Positions 25,061-33,480 of a stretch of 64,000 nucleotides of DNA are shown piece by piece. The first letter of the stretch is position 1, and the number at the start of each line of letters is the position of its first letter. The position numbers were made by a program, and so were the translations under genes. The notes under the pieces are model-generated. The model saw nothing but the letters and a program-made list of their open reading frames with translations, had not been told where the DNA came from and ran no database searches. This stretch comes from Demequina sp. (GTDB lineage Bacteria > Actinomycetota > Actinomycetes > Actinomycetales > Demequinaceae): assembly GCA_024707205.1 (NCBI GenBank), contig JANQAD010000001.1, positions 1,577,979 to 1,641,978 of the forward strand, given 5' to 3'.

Positions 25061-28000
25061 GTGCGTGTGACCTCGCTGCTTCAACCGCCCGCGCCGCGCG
25101 CGCTGCCGCAACCCGACCAGGGCCAGCGGCGCGCGCTGGACGCGATCGCGGCCGGTCACGCCCTCGTCACCGGAGGTCCGGGCACCGGCAAGTCGACAGT
25201 CGCGGTGTGGGCGATCGTGGAGGCTGTCGAGCGCGGCATCGCCCCCGAGCGCACCGTGCTCATCGCGCCGACTCGCGTAGCCGCCTCCGGGCTGCGCGAC
25301 CGCGTCTCGCTCGCCGTCAAGCGACCCACCGGCGTGCCGCTCGTGCGCACGGCCGCCTCGTTGGCCTTCGAGATCCTCACGACCTCAGCGCAGCTGGCGG
25401 ATCGCCCGGCCCCCAGCCTCATCACCGGCGCGGAACAGGACGTGATCCTGCGGGACATGATGGAGCTGCACATCGAGAGCGGGGACATCGACTGGGGCGG
25501 GCTGCCCGCGGAGTCGCTGCGCATGCCGGCCTTCCGCGATGAGCTGCGCTCGGTGCTGATGCGCGCTGCCGAGGCGGACCTCACCGCCGCGGAGCTGGCG
25601 GAATTGGGACAGCGGGCGGGGATCGTGGCCTGGGAGGCCGCGGCCGCCATCTACCAGGAGTATCTGGATGTGATGACCCTGCGATCCTCCCCGGGCGACC
25701 AGGGGCAGCGCTTTGACGCCGGCTCCATCGCGGCAAGGGCGGCCGACGCTGTGGCCCAGTGGGGGCACGGCGCGCCTCCGCGGTGGGATCTGGTTGTCGT
25801 CGACGACTACCAGGACGCGACGGCCGCCACGACGTCGCTGCTCGCGGAGCTGCGCCGTGGCGGGGCGCGCGTGGCACTCATCGGCAATGCGGACCAGGGC
25901 GTTCAGGGCTACCGCGGGGGGCTGCCCGGGGGGCTCGAGCGCGCCGCCGCGAGCGGCGCTTTCCCTGCGGTCATCGAGCTGGACGTGGACCACCGGCAGT
26001 CGGCGCTCGCCGGGGTAACGTCCGCCGTGGCGCAGCGGATCGGCGTGAAGGGCGCTGGCAGCGCGCGAGCGGCGGCCCGCGCGGCCGCGAACGTGGACCC
26101 CGCCGCGGTGAGCGTCATGGTGCTCCCACACCGGTATGCGCAGTCTCGCGCGATCGCCCCGCAGCTGCGGCACGCTCGCCACCGCGAAGGGATCGAGTGG
26201 CGAGACATGGCGGTCATCGCGAGGTCGCGCGCCCAACTGCGGGCGCTCCGCTCCGACCTGCTCGCCGCCGACGTCCCGTGTGAGTCGCTCGGCGACGGCG
26301 TTGCGCTGCAGCACGAGAGCGCGGTTGCGCCGCTGCTGACCCTGTTGCGCGTCGCGGAGGGCGAGGCATGGACCGAGGAGCTCGCGACCGAGGTCGCGCT
26401 GTCTCGGGTCGTCGGCCTCGATCCCGTTGGGCTTCGCAGGGTGCGCCGTGCGCTCGTGAAGGAGGACCGCGAGGGCGGCGGCGTGGCCACGGCGAGTGAG
26501 CTGGTCGTCGATGCGCTCGCGCTCCCATCCAGGCTCGCGACGCTGCGGGGCCCCGAGGCCCTCGCGCTGACGAAGGCCGCGGGGGCCGTGACGGCCGCGA
26601 GGGCGCGGGCGGCCGCGCCGGACGCGACCGTGGGCGCGGTCGTCTGGGCGGCCTGGGAGGCGCTCGGCGTTGCCGAGTCGTGGAGGGCGGCCGCGCTCGC
26701 GGGCTCCGCCCGCGACGACGCAGACCTCGACGCGATCATCGCCCTGCTGCGCGCGGCGCAGAACTTCGACGAGCGGCTTCCCGGTTCCACGGTGACCGCG
26801 TTCCTCGACTACCTCGAGGGTCAGGAGTTCGCCGTCGACTCGCTCGGGGCGCGCGGCGGAAGCGGCGACGCGGTGGCATTCCGCACCCCAGCGTCGGCCG
26901 CCGGCGAGCAGTGGGAACTGGTGGTGGTTTCTGGGCTCGAGGAGGGCGTGTGGCCCGATCTGCGCCTGCGGGACTCCGTGCTCGGCGCGCAGCGGCTCGC
27001 CGAGGTGCTCGCCGAGGGCTGGGACGGCGCCGCGACGCGCGCCCTTCCCCAGCGTGACCTGCGTCAGGCGCGACGGGACGTGCTCGATGACGAGACGCGC
27101 GCGTTCCTCGTCGCGGTCTCGCGGGCGCGCACCAGGCTGGTGCTCACCGGGATCGAAGACGGCGATACGCGCCCGTCTCGCTACCTGTCCGTGGTGGAGG
27201 CGGCGGCGGGGGTCGAGCGGCAGGATTCGGTGTCGGCGTCGGTCGCCGATCTGCGCGGGGCCGTGGTCGCGTTGCGCCGGTCGCCGGTGAGCGAGCAGTC
27301 GGCGACCGCGCTCGCCCTGCTCGCGGACGGCGGGGAGGCGGGGGCGGACCCGGCGCAGTGGCACGGTGTGCCGGAGCCGAGCACCGAGCAGCCGTTCTGG
27401 GATGAGGACGCGACGGTGAGGGTCTCTCCCTCGCGGATCGACGCGGTAGCCACGTGCCCCCTGCGCTGGGCGCTCGAGAGCTCCGGCGGGCGCGCATCCA
27501 GCTCCGACGCGCAGAACACCGGGCTGCTGATCCACGAGATCGCCGCCGAGCACCCGAACGGGGGCCTCGCGGAGTTGCGCGCGGCGCTCGCCGAGCGGCT
27601 GTCGCCAGGCTCCACGTGGCTCGAGAGGCGCGCCTATCAGGACGCGCAGGCCATGGTGGACCGGCTCGCTGGCTATCTCGGCGGCAACCGACCGGAGCGG
27701 GTCGACGTGGAGCAGCCGTTCCGGGTGGAGCTCGGCCGCGCCCTCGTGAGCGGCATCGCGGACCGCGTGGAGGTGGACGGCGAGACCGCGCGCATCGTGG
27801 ACCTCAAGACCGGGGCGAAGGTCACCGCGGCGCAGGGGGAGGAGCACGGCCAGCTCATGCTCTACCAGCTCGCCGCGAACCACGGCGGGTTCGAAGGGGT
27901 GAGCGGAGCGTCGGGCGCCGCGCTGGTGTTCGTGGGAAAGGACGCGGCGAAGGAGGGGTCGGTGGTGCGGCAGGCGCCCATCGACGACGACGTCGCGATG

Positions 28001-28135
28001 GCGCGACTCGGCGACGCCGTGGAGACGATGACGGGCGCCACCTTCTTGGCCATCATCAACGACATGTGCCCCGGCTGTCCCGTGAGGCGATCGTGCCCGG
28101 CGCAGCCCCAAGGAGACCAGGTGGGGGAGCGATGA
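25061..28135 (+). CDS. adnA: AdnA-type subunit of the AdnAB helicase-nuclease
   Basis: About 1024 residues, first partner of the actinobacterial double-strand-break resection motor. Walker A is GGPGTGKS (38-45) and Walker B VVVDDYQD (near 248). The C-terminal RecB-like nuclease has IVDLKTG (D914, K916). Four Cys form the iron-sulfur staple seen in AddB/AdnA: C799 (ATCPLRW), then C1003, C1006 and C1012 (CPGCPVRRSC). The final codons overlap the adnB start by ATGA, so the subunits are made together. GTG at 25061 or 25067 is the start; no clear Shine-Dalgarno. Size and order match Mycobacterium AdnA. Confidence 0.93.
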   Translation: MRVTSLLQPPAPRALPQPDQGQRRALDAIAAGHALVTGGPGTGKSTVAVWAIVEAVERGIAPERTVLIAPTRVAASGLRDRVSLAVKRPTGVPLVRTAASLAFEILTTSAQLADRPAPSLITGAEQDVILRDMMELHIESGDIDWGGLPAESLRMPAFRDELRSVLMRAAEADLTAAELAELGQRAGIVAWEAAAAIYQEYLDVMTLRSSPGDQGQRFDAGSIAARAADAVAQWGHGAPPRWDLVVVDDYQDATAATTSLLAELRRGGARVALIGNADQGVQGYRGGLPGGLERAAASGAFPAVIELDVDHRQSALAGVTSAVAQRIGVKGAGSARAAARAAANVDPAAVSVMVLPHRYAQSRAIAPQLRHARHREGIEWRDMAVIARSRAQLRALRSDLLAADVPCESLGDGVALQHESAVAPLLTLLRVAEGEAWTEELATEVALSRVVGLDPVGLRRVRRALVKEDREGGGVATASELVVDALALPSRLATLRGPEALALTKAAGAVTAARARAAAPDATVGAVVWAAWEALGVAESWRAAALAGSARDDADLDAIIALLRAAQNFDERLPGSTVTAFLDYLEGQEFAVDSLGARGGSGDAVAFRTPASAAGEQWELVVVSGLEEGVWPDLRLRDSVLGAQRLAEVLAEGWDGAATRALPQRDLRQARRDVLDDETRAFLVAVSRARTRLVLTGIEDGDTRPSRYLSVVEAAAGVERQDSVSASVADLRGAVVALRRSPVSEQSATALALLADGGEAGADPAQWHGVPEPSTEQPFWDEDATVRVSPSRIDAVATCPLRWALESSGGRASSSDAQNTGLLIHEIAAEHPNGGLAELRAALAERLSPGSTWLERRAYQDAQAMVDRLAGYLGGNRPERVDVEQPFRVELGRALVSGIADRVEVDGETARIVDLKTGAKVTAAQGEEHGQLMLYQLAANHGGFEGVSGASGAALVFVGKDAAKEGSVVRQAPIDDDVAMARLGDAVETMTGATFLAIINDMCPGCPVRRSCPAQPQGDQVGER

Positions 28136-31100
28136 CGGGCACGGACGGCGTCGTCGTCGGCGAGGCGCGGCCGCTCGCGGAGCTGTATCGGCTCGTGACG
28201 GGCCGAGCGGAGCCGACGCCGGAGCAAGGGGCGATCATCGCGTCGGGCACCGCCCCGCATCTCGTGGTGGCTGGCGCGGGGTCTGGCAAGACGGAGACCC
28301 TGTCGCTGCGCATCGTGTACCTGCTCGACCACGCCCGCGAGCTGTTCGGCAGGGACATCGGCCCGGACGAGATCCTGTGCCTCACCTTCACTCGCAAGGC
28401 GGCGGCGGAGATCGCCAAGCGCACCCAGGAGCACATCGCGCGCGTGTGGGGCGATGCCGACGAGGCCGAGCGGCCCGCGCCCGTCGTCGCCACCTACAAC
28501 GCATACGCGGCGAACCTCGTGAGCGAGCACGGCCTGCGCGTGGGCGCGGACCCGGACTCCACTCTGCTCACCGACGCGTCGCTGTGGCAGCTCGCGAGCA
28601 AGACAGTCGAGGAGTGGGAGCCGTGGCTCGAGACGGGCGCCGCGATCTCGACGCTCGTGGGCGAGCTGCCGTCGTTCGCGGCGCAGATCCGCGACCACGC
28701 GCTCACGCCGCTCGCGCTGCGCGACCACCTCACCGAGATGATCGCCGCGATCGAGGCGCTGCCCAAGAAGGTGGGCGACGCCGTTCCAGGGCAGATGACG
28801 CAGGTGCTGCGCGGGAAGATCTCCGCCCTGTGGAAGCTGCGCGACCTCGCGGACCTCGCGGACGCCTACGACCGCCGCAAGCTCGCCGCGTCCGCCGTCG
28901 ACTTCTCCGACCAGGTGTCGCTCGCGTGCCGGCTCGCGACCCTGCCTGCGGTCCAGACCGCAGAGCGGTCCCGGTACGTGGCGGTGCTGCTCGATGAGTT
29001 CCAGGACACGTCACCGCCCCAACTGCGCCTGTTCGCGGACCTCCTCGGCGACAGCGTGTGCGTGATGGCGGTCGGCGACCCCAACCAGGCCATCTACGGC
29101 TTCCGCGGGGCGTCCGCGGCCGCCCTCGCGGACTTTGTGCAGACCTTCGGTGGGCCCGGCGCTGTGGTTCAGTCCTCGCTGAGCGTCTCCTGGCGCAACG
29201 AGGCCTCGGTGCTCGCGGCCGCGAACCTCGTTGCCGCGCCTTTGCGTGAGCGCGCCCAGGTCGCGGTCGCCCAGCTGCGTTCGCGCGGCGAACATCTTGG
29301 CGCCGCTGAGCCGGAGCGCCCGGCCCCTGGCGTCGAGGCACACATGGCCGTGGATCTGTACGCGGAGGCGGAGCGCGCCGCAGAGTGGATCCTCGAGCGC
29401 CGCTCAGAGCTGGGCGCGGGAGCCACCGCCGCCGTCCTGTGCCGCCGCAAGGCCCTCTTCGGTCCGGTCGTGGAGGCACTTCGGGAGGCCGGGATCGCCT
29501 ACGAGGTCGTTGGGCTCGGCGGGCTGCTCGACACCCCCGTGGTCGCGGACCTGCTCGCGCTGCTCGAAGTGGCGCACGACCCCTCGCGCGGCGACTCCCT
29601 CATGCGGCTCCTCACGTCGTCCCGCGTGAACCTCGGACCCCGCGACCTCGCCGCCCTCAACGACTGGGCGGAGGTCCTCGCGGGACCAAGGGGCACGAGG
29701 GAAGAGGCTTCGAGCATCGTGGACGCGCTCGCGAGCCTGCCCCCGGCGGCGTGGGTGTCGCACGAGGACCGCTCACTGAGCGACGCTGCGCGGTCGCGGC
29801 TCGAGCGGCTCGACGCCGCGGTGCAGGCGATCAGGGCGCACGCGTACCTGCCGCTCACCGAGCTCGTGGTGTTCGCCGAGCGCGTGTGGCAGCTCGACAT
29901 CGAGGCCGCCCTCGCGGACGCGACGGGCCGCGCTCGGCGCGACGTTGACGCGTTCCTCGACGCCGTCCGCACCTTCTCCGCCTCCGCGGAGCGGCCCACG
30001 CTGGGCGCGCTGCTCGGCTGGCTCGCCGCGGCGCGGTCGGAGGAGGGCGGGCTCGAGGCTCCCGTGAAGGACCCAGAGCCGGGCGCCGTGCAGGTCATGA
30101 CGGTGCACGCGGCCAAGGGCCTCGAGTGGGACATCGTCGTCGTGCCTGGCATGTCCGCCGAACGGTTCCCCTATGTGTCCCGCTCCGGCGGCGAATACGT
30201 GGACTCCGGGTGGCTCTCCGGCTCGGCCTCGCTCCCATGGGAGCTGCGGCTCGACGCCCCGCGGCTGCCTCGCTGGGAGTGGCAAGGGGCGCGGGACCAC
30301 ACGGAGCTGGCGGACTCGATCGCCGAGTTCCGCTCGAAGGCGGGCGCGCACGCCCTCGACGAGGAGCGGCGGCTGTTCTACGTGGCCCTCACGCGAGCAC
30401 GCAGCCACGTGCTGCTGAGCGGTTCGTGGTTCGGAACGGGCAAGCGGGCCGTGTCGGTGTCGCCCTTCATCACCGAGCTCCTCGCCGCGGGGATCGTTAC
30501 CGACGTTGGCTGGGCGCCAGAGCCGGAGGCCGACGCGGTCGCGGCCCCGCGCGACTACCCACCCGGGCTGTGGCCCAGGGTGCCGTCCACGTCGGACCGG
30601 GAGCGCAGGGGACTCGCCGCCAAGGTCGAGGCGGCACGGGGAACCCAAGCCGAGTGGGCGTCGCTGCCGCACGGTGAGATCATCGCGGCGATGCTCGCGG
30701 AGCGGGCGCAGCGTCGGGCAGCCAATGCCGTGGTGACGCTTCCCTCCCACCTGTCCACGTCCGCGCTCGTGGCGCTGCGGAGGGACCGCGGCGCGTTCGC
30801 GGCCGCCGTGCGCAGGCCCATGCCGGTAGAGCCGACGGCCGCCGCCCACCGGGGCAGCGCCCTCCACGCCTGGATCGAGTCGCAGTTCGGCAAGGTGCCG
30901 CTTCTCGGAGCGGACGACTGGGGGCCCGGGGAGGAGGAGGGCGACCTCGCGCGGCTCAAGGAGGTGTGGCTCGCGTCGGAGTGGGCGGAGCGCATCCCGA
31001 GTGACATCGAGGTCGACGTCGAGGTGCCGATCGGCGCCGTCACGATTCGCTCGCGCATCGACGCCGTGTTCCCGCCTGGGCGCGGCCTGGACAGGGTGAC

Positions 31101-31317
31101 GGTGGTCGACTGGAAGTCCGGCAGGCCCCCGAGCGATGCCGAGGAGAAGGCCGCTCGAGAGGTGCAGCTCGCGGTCTATCGCCTGGCGTGGGCGGACTGG
31201 AAGGGGCTCGACGTTCAGGACGTGGACGCGGCGTTCTACTACGTCGCGACGGATCAGACCGTGAGGCCGCAGAAGCTGTTGACGCGCGCCGAACTTGAAG
31301 GGCTGATCGGGGGCTAG
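28132..31317 (+). CDS. adnB: AdnB-type subunit of the AdnAB helicase-nuclease
   Basis: 1061 residues. The UvrD-like motor has Walker A AGAGSGKT (47-54), ARxxTRKAA-type motif LTFTRKAAAEI, LLDEFQD (D288, E289), GDPNQAIYGFRG, VMTVHAAKGLEWD and VALTRARSHV. The C-terminal nuclease domain carries VVDWKSG (D993, K995) and lacks the Fe-S Cys set of its partner, as expected for AdnB. The complex unwinds and trims DNA ends to start homologous recombination. Coupled to adnA by ATGA; its TAG overlaps the convergent phosphotransferase stop by CTAG. Confidence 0.94.
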   Translation: MTGTDGVVVGEARPLAELYRLVTGRAEPTPEQGAIIASGTAPHLVVAGAGSGKTETLSLRIVYLLDHARELFGRDIGPDEILCLTFTRKAAAEIAKRTQEHIARVWGDADEAERPAPVVATYNAYAANLVSEHGLRVGADPDSTLLTDASLWQLASKTVEEWEPWLETGAAISTLVGELPSFAAQIRDHALTPLALRDHLTEMIAAIEALPKKVGDAVPGQMTQVLRGKISALWKLRDLADLADAYDRRKLAASAVDFSDQVSLACRLATLPAVQTAERSRYVAVLLDEFQDTSPPQLRLFADLLGDSVCVMAVGDPNQAIYGFRGASAAALADFVQTFGGPGAVVQSSLSVSWRNEASVLAAANLVAAPLRERAQVAVAQLRSRGEHLGAAEPERPAPGVEAHMAVDLYAEAERAAEWILERRSELGAGATAAVLCRRKALFGPVVEALREAGIAYEVVGLGGLLDTPVVADLLALLEVAHDPSRGDSLMRLLTSSRVNLGPRDLAALNDWAEVLAGPRGTREEASSIVDALASLPPAAWVSHEDRSLSDAARSRLERLDAAVQAIRAHAYLPLTELVVFAERVWQLDIEAALADATGRARRDVDAFLDAVRTFSASAERPTLGALLGWLAAARSEEGGLEAPVKDPEPGAVQVMTVHAAKGLEWDIVVVPGMSAERFPYVSRSGGEYVDSGWLSGSASLPWELRLDAPRLPRWEWQGARDHTELADSIAEFRSKAGAHALDEERRLFYVALTRARSHVLLSGSWFGTGKRAVSVSPFITELLAAGIVTDVGWAPEPEADAVAAPRDYPPGLWPRVPSTSDRERRGLAAKVEAARGTQAEWASLPHGEIIAAMLAERAQRRAANAVVTLPSHLSTSALVALRRDRGAFAAAVRRPMPVEPTAAAHRGSALHAWIESQFGKVPLLGADDWGPGEEEGDLARLKEVWLASEWAERIPSDIEVDVEVPIGAVTIRSRIDAVFPPGRGLDRVTVVDWKSGRPPSDAEEKAAREVQLAVYRLAWADWKGLDVQDVDAAFYYVATDQTVRPQKLLTRAELEGLIGG

Positions 31318-32246
31318 GCCTGATCCTGGTCGTCGAACAGGAGCGCCTCGAGGTCGAGCATCATCCCCTCGCCGTCCTCGATCACCCCGGGATTGTCGGT
31401 GCGCACGCCGTACATGAGCCAGCGCAAGAGTGCGAGCTCGGACGCAAGGCGCGCGCGGTCAAGGAGATGCGGATCCCGCAACTCGCGGCGGCCGAGCGTG
31501 TACGCCTCGAAGATGGAGTCGAGCACGTCTTGCGGCGCGGCGGCGGCGAGCCACGAGAGGTCGTCGGCCGGGTCCGCGACGCGAGCGTCCATCCAGTCGA
31601 CGATGCCGCTGACCTGGCCTTCCGTCACCAGCAGTTGGTGCTCGCCCATGTCGCCATGGACGACGGTCGGCTCGAAGCGCCACCACGACACGTTCTCCAG
31701 CTGGCGCTCCCACCGGTCGGCGAGGCGTGGCGGTACGCGGCCCGTCTGGATCCCCGCATCGAGCTCGGCAAGCCTGCGCTCGCGGTACTCCTCCGCCGAG
31801 TAGGTGGGCAGCCCCTGCTCCTCGATGAGGGTGGTCGGCAGCTCGTGGATCTGCGCCAGGGTGGCGCCGATGCTCTCCGCGAGGCCGGGCCCTGGCTCCA
31901 CGCCCGCGAGCACGAGCGGCGATCCGCGGACCTCGCTGTAGACGATCACGCGGCCCTCGTCCGCGCCGAGCTGCGCGGATCCGCGTGGCTGCGGCACCTC
32001 GAAGCGAATGAGCCCGTTCTCGCGCGCGTGCCCCAGCGCCGTGAGCAGCGCCTGCTCCGCCTCAAGCGCGGCGCCCGCGGCTGGCCGGCGAGGGGCGCGA
32101 ACGATCCACCGAGCGCCCGTCGCGTCCTTGACGACAACCACATCGAAGTCGCTGTCGGCGTGGGGGCTGCGAAGCACGTCGTAGACGTCAAGCCCCGGCA
32201 CGGCGACGGACGCAAGCGCGGCAAGAGCGAGCGGTGAACGTGGCAC
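31314..32246 (-). CDS. Aminoglycoside/macrolide phosphotransferase-like kinase
   Basis: About 310 residues from GTG. The fold of APH/MPH kinases is recognisable: N-lobe with VVVVKDATGARWIVRAP (ATP-binding Lys region), then VVHGDMGEHQLL and IVDWMDARVADPADDLSW. The catalytic Asp of HGD and the Mg-binding Asp of the second motif are present, but the usual Asn of HGDxxxxN is Gln. The gene sits between adnB and nudC, so a housekeeping small-molecule or sugar kinase is as likely as resistance. Resistance activity should not be assumed. It diverges from nudC, with 84 bases between. Confidence 0.78.
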   Translation of the reverse strand: MPRSPLALAALASVAVPGLDVYDVLRSPHADSDFDVVVVKDATGARWIVRAPRRPAAGAALEAEQALLTALGHARENGLIRFEVPQPRGSAQLGADEGRVIVYSEVRGSPLVLAGVEPGPGLAESIGATLAQIHELPTTLIEEQGLPTYSAEEYRERRLAELDAGIQTGRVPPRLADRWERQLENVSWWRFEPTVVHGDMGEHQLLVTEGQVSGIVDWMDARVADPADDLSWLAAAAPQDVLDSIFEAYTLGRRELRDPHLLDRARLASELALLRWLMYGVRTDNPGVIEDGEGMMLDLEALLFDDQDQA

Positions 32247-32318
32247 GGTTTCACGCTACGGCCAAACAAGGGCCGACGCCACGCTCCACGCCGCGCCCCG
32301 GTCACGCCGCGTGGGGCT

Positions 32319-32330
32319 TAGGTTTGGGTT
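32319..32330 (+). promoter_or_regulatory. Leaderless-type promoter of nudC
   Basis: TAGGTT at 32319-32324 lies exactly six bases before the GTG at 32331, with no Shine-Dalgarno. Confidence 0.5.
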
Positions 32331-33215
32331 GTGCCCCTTCCGTGGATGCTCACCGAGCCGCTGATCGTCGACAGGGCCGCCGAGAGGCGCGACTTGGACA
32401 TGGCCCATGCGTATGCCGTGGTGGTCAGGGATGGGGCCGTGCTCGCCGCGGGCGGGCGGCTTGTGGAGCTGCCGCCGAGCGCCCGGCCCGAGGCGTCGCT
32501 GACGGTCTATCTCGGTGCCGACTCCGGCCGCGACATCGTTGCCGTCGTGCCTACCGACCCTGCGTTCGGCGCTGCGGACGACGGCATCGGATCCGAGCGG
32601 TTGATGGGGCTGCGCGACCTTCTGCGCGCGTTCGCCGAGCGCGGCGACGAAGGCGCCGCACGAGACCGCGAGCTCGCCTCCACCGCGGTGGCGATCGCCA
32701 CGTGGCATGCGAATCATCTGCGCTGTTCGGTGTGTGGGGCACCCACGGTGCCTACCCGCGGCGGGTGGGTGCGCCGCTGCGACGTCGATGGGCGCGAGCA
32801 CTATCCGCGAACCGATCCCGCAGTCATCGTCGCGATCACCGATCCTTTCGACCGCCTGCTCGTTGCGCACGCGTCGTACTGGAGTGAGCGCAGGTACTCG
32901 CATCTGGCCGGGTACGTCGAGCCGGGCGAGAGCCTCGAGCAGGCGGCTCGCCGCGAGGTGGGGGAGGAGGCGGGACTCGTCTTGGCGAGCCTCACCTACG
33001 TGGCGTCCCAGCCGTGGCCGTTCCCGGCGTCGATCATGGTGGGCTTCAGGGCGACCGTGGAGGACTCTGCGCTGCGCCTCGACAACGACGAGATCACCGA
33101 CGCGCGCTGGGTCACGCGTGAGGAGCTGCCTGGATTGGTGCGGGATGGCGAGGTCATTCTCCCTCCGGGAGGTTCCATCGCGCGCTGGATGCTCGACGAC
33201 TGGCTAGGAGCCTGA
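32331..33215 (+). CDS. nudC: NAD(H) pyrophosphatase, Nudix family
   Basis: A 294-residue NudC that splits NADH (and removes NAD caps from RNA in studied homologues). The zinc ribbon is C132, C135 (CSVCGAPT) and C150, with H157 in DGREHYPR as the likely fourth ligand. The Nudix box runs G194 to L216 (GYVEPGESLEQAAR followed by REVGEEAGL), and the NADH-specific SQPWPFP is at 226-232. All are hallmarks of NudC. It starts with GTG and appears leaderless. The adnAB-nudC-uvrD2 neighbourhood is also found in mycobacteria. Confidence 0.95.
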   Translation: MPLPWMLTEPLIVDRAAERRDLDMAHAYAVVVRDGAVLAAGGRLVELPPSARPEASLTVYLGADSGRDIVAVVPTDPAFGAADDGIGSERLMGLRDLLRAFAERGDEGAARDRELASTAVAIATWHANHLRCSVCGAPTVPTRGGWVRRCDVDGREHYPRTDPAVIVAITDPFDRLLVAHASYWSERRYSHLAGYVEPGESLEQAARREVGEEAGLVLASLTYVASQPWPFPASIMVGFRATVEDSALRLDNDEITDARWVTREELPGLVRDGEVILPPGGSIARWMLDDWLGA

Positions 33216-33235
33216 CCCAGGCCCCCGCCCCTGCG

Positions 33236-33433
33236 GTTTAGGCAACCTGCGCATACCAAACTGGCGAAAGTGCCGCCATTTAGGCAGACCAGTACTACTT
33301 CGCGTGCTTTGGACGGGCGTGGCACGCTGCCAGGTCTAGGGGACAGCGTGTTGCCCTGCGGACACCCAAGGTATGCGTGAGTTGCCTAAACGCCGCCTCG
33401 GTGGCGCTCCAGGTATGCGTGAGCTGCCTAAAC
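33236..33433. repeat. Repeats upstream of uvrD2
   Basis: Units of about 22 bases, GGTATGCGTGAG followed by TTGCCTAAAC or CTGCCTAAAC, lie at 33370-33391 and 33412-33433. An inverted relative, GTTTAGGCAACCTGCG then CATACC, is at 33236-33257, and a half copy TTTAGGCAG is near 33280. Direct copies are 42 bases apart. The 265-base spacer holds no other gene. The units flank the probable promoter region of uvrD2. Confidence 0.8.
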
Positions 33434-33480
33434 CGCGGGGCTGTGGACAGGGCGACCTTGTGTCGGCGGGGGCTGACACA

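Noticed and set aside
25385-28111. Very long open frame (908 codons) on the minus strand across adnA
   Set aside because: It is the mirror of a well-supported AdnA gene in GC-rich DNA; it has low-complexity Arg/His-rich translation and no family motif. Other shadow frames (for example 39290-40804 and 45739-47052) are rejected for the same reason.
31314-32246. Antibiotic-resistance macrolide or aminoglycoside kinase
   Set aside because: The fold is right, but the position in a housekeeping repair cluster and the altered HGDxxxxN motif give no support for resistance.
33236-33433. CRISPR array or N-terminal extension of UvrD2 from 33373
   Set aside because: Two direct copies and an inverted one do not form an array. 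The extension would encode a repeated MRELPK segment from the DNA repeats and lacks homology to helicases.
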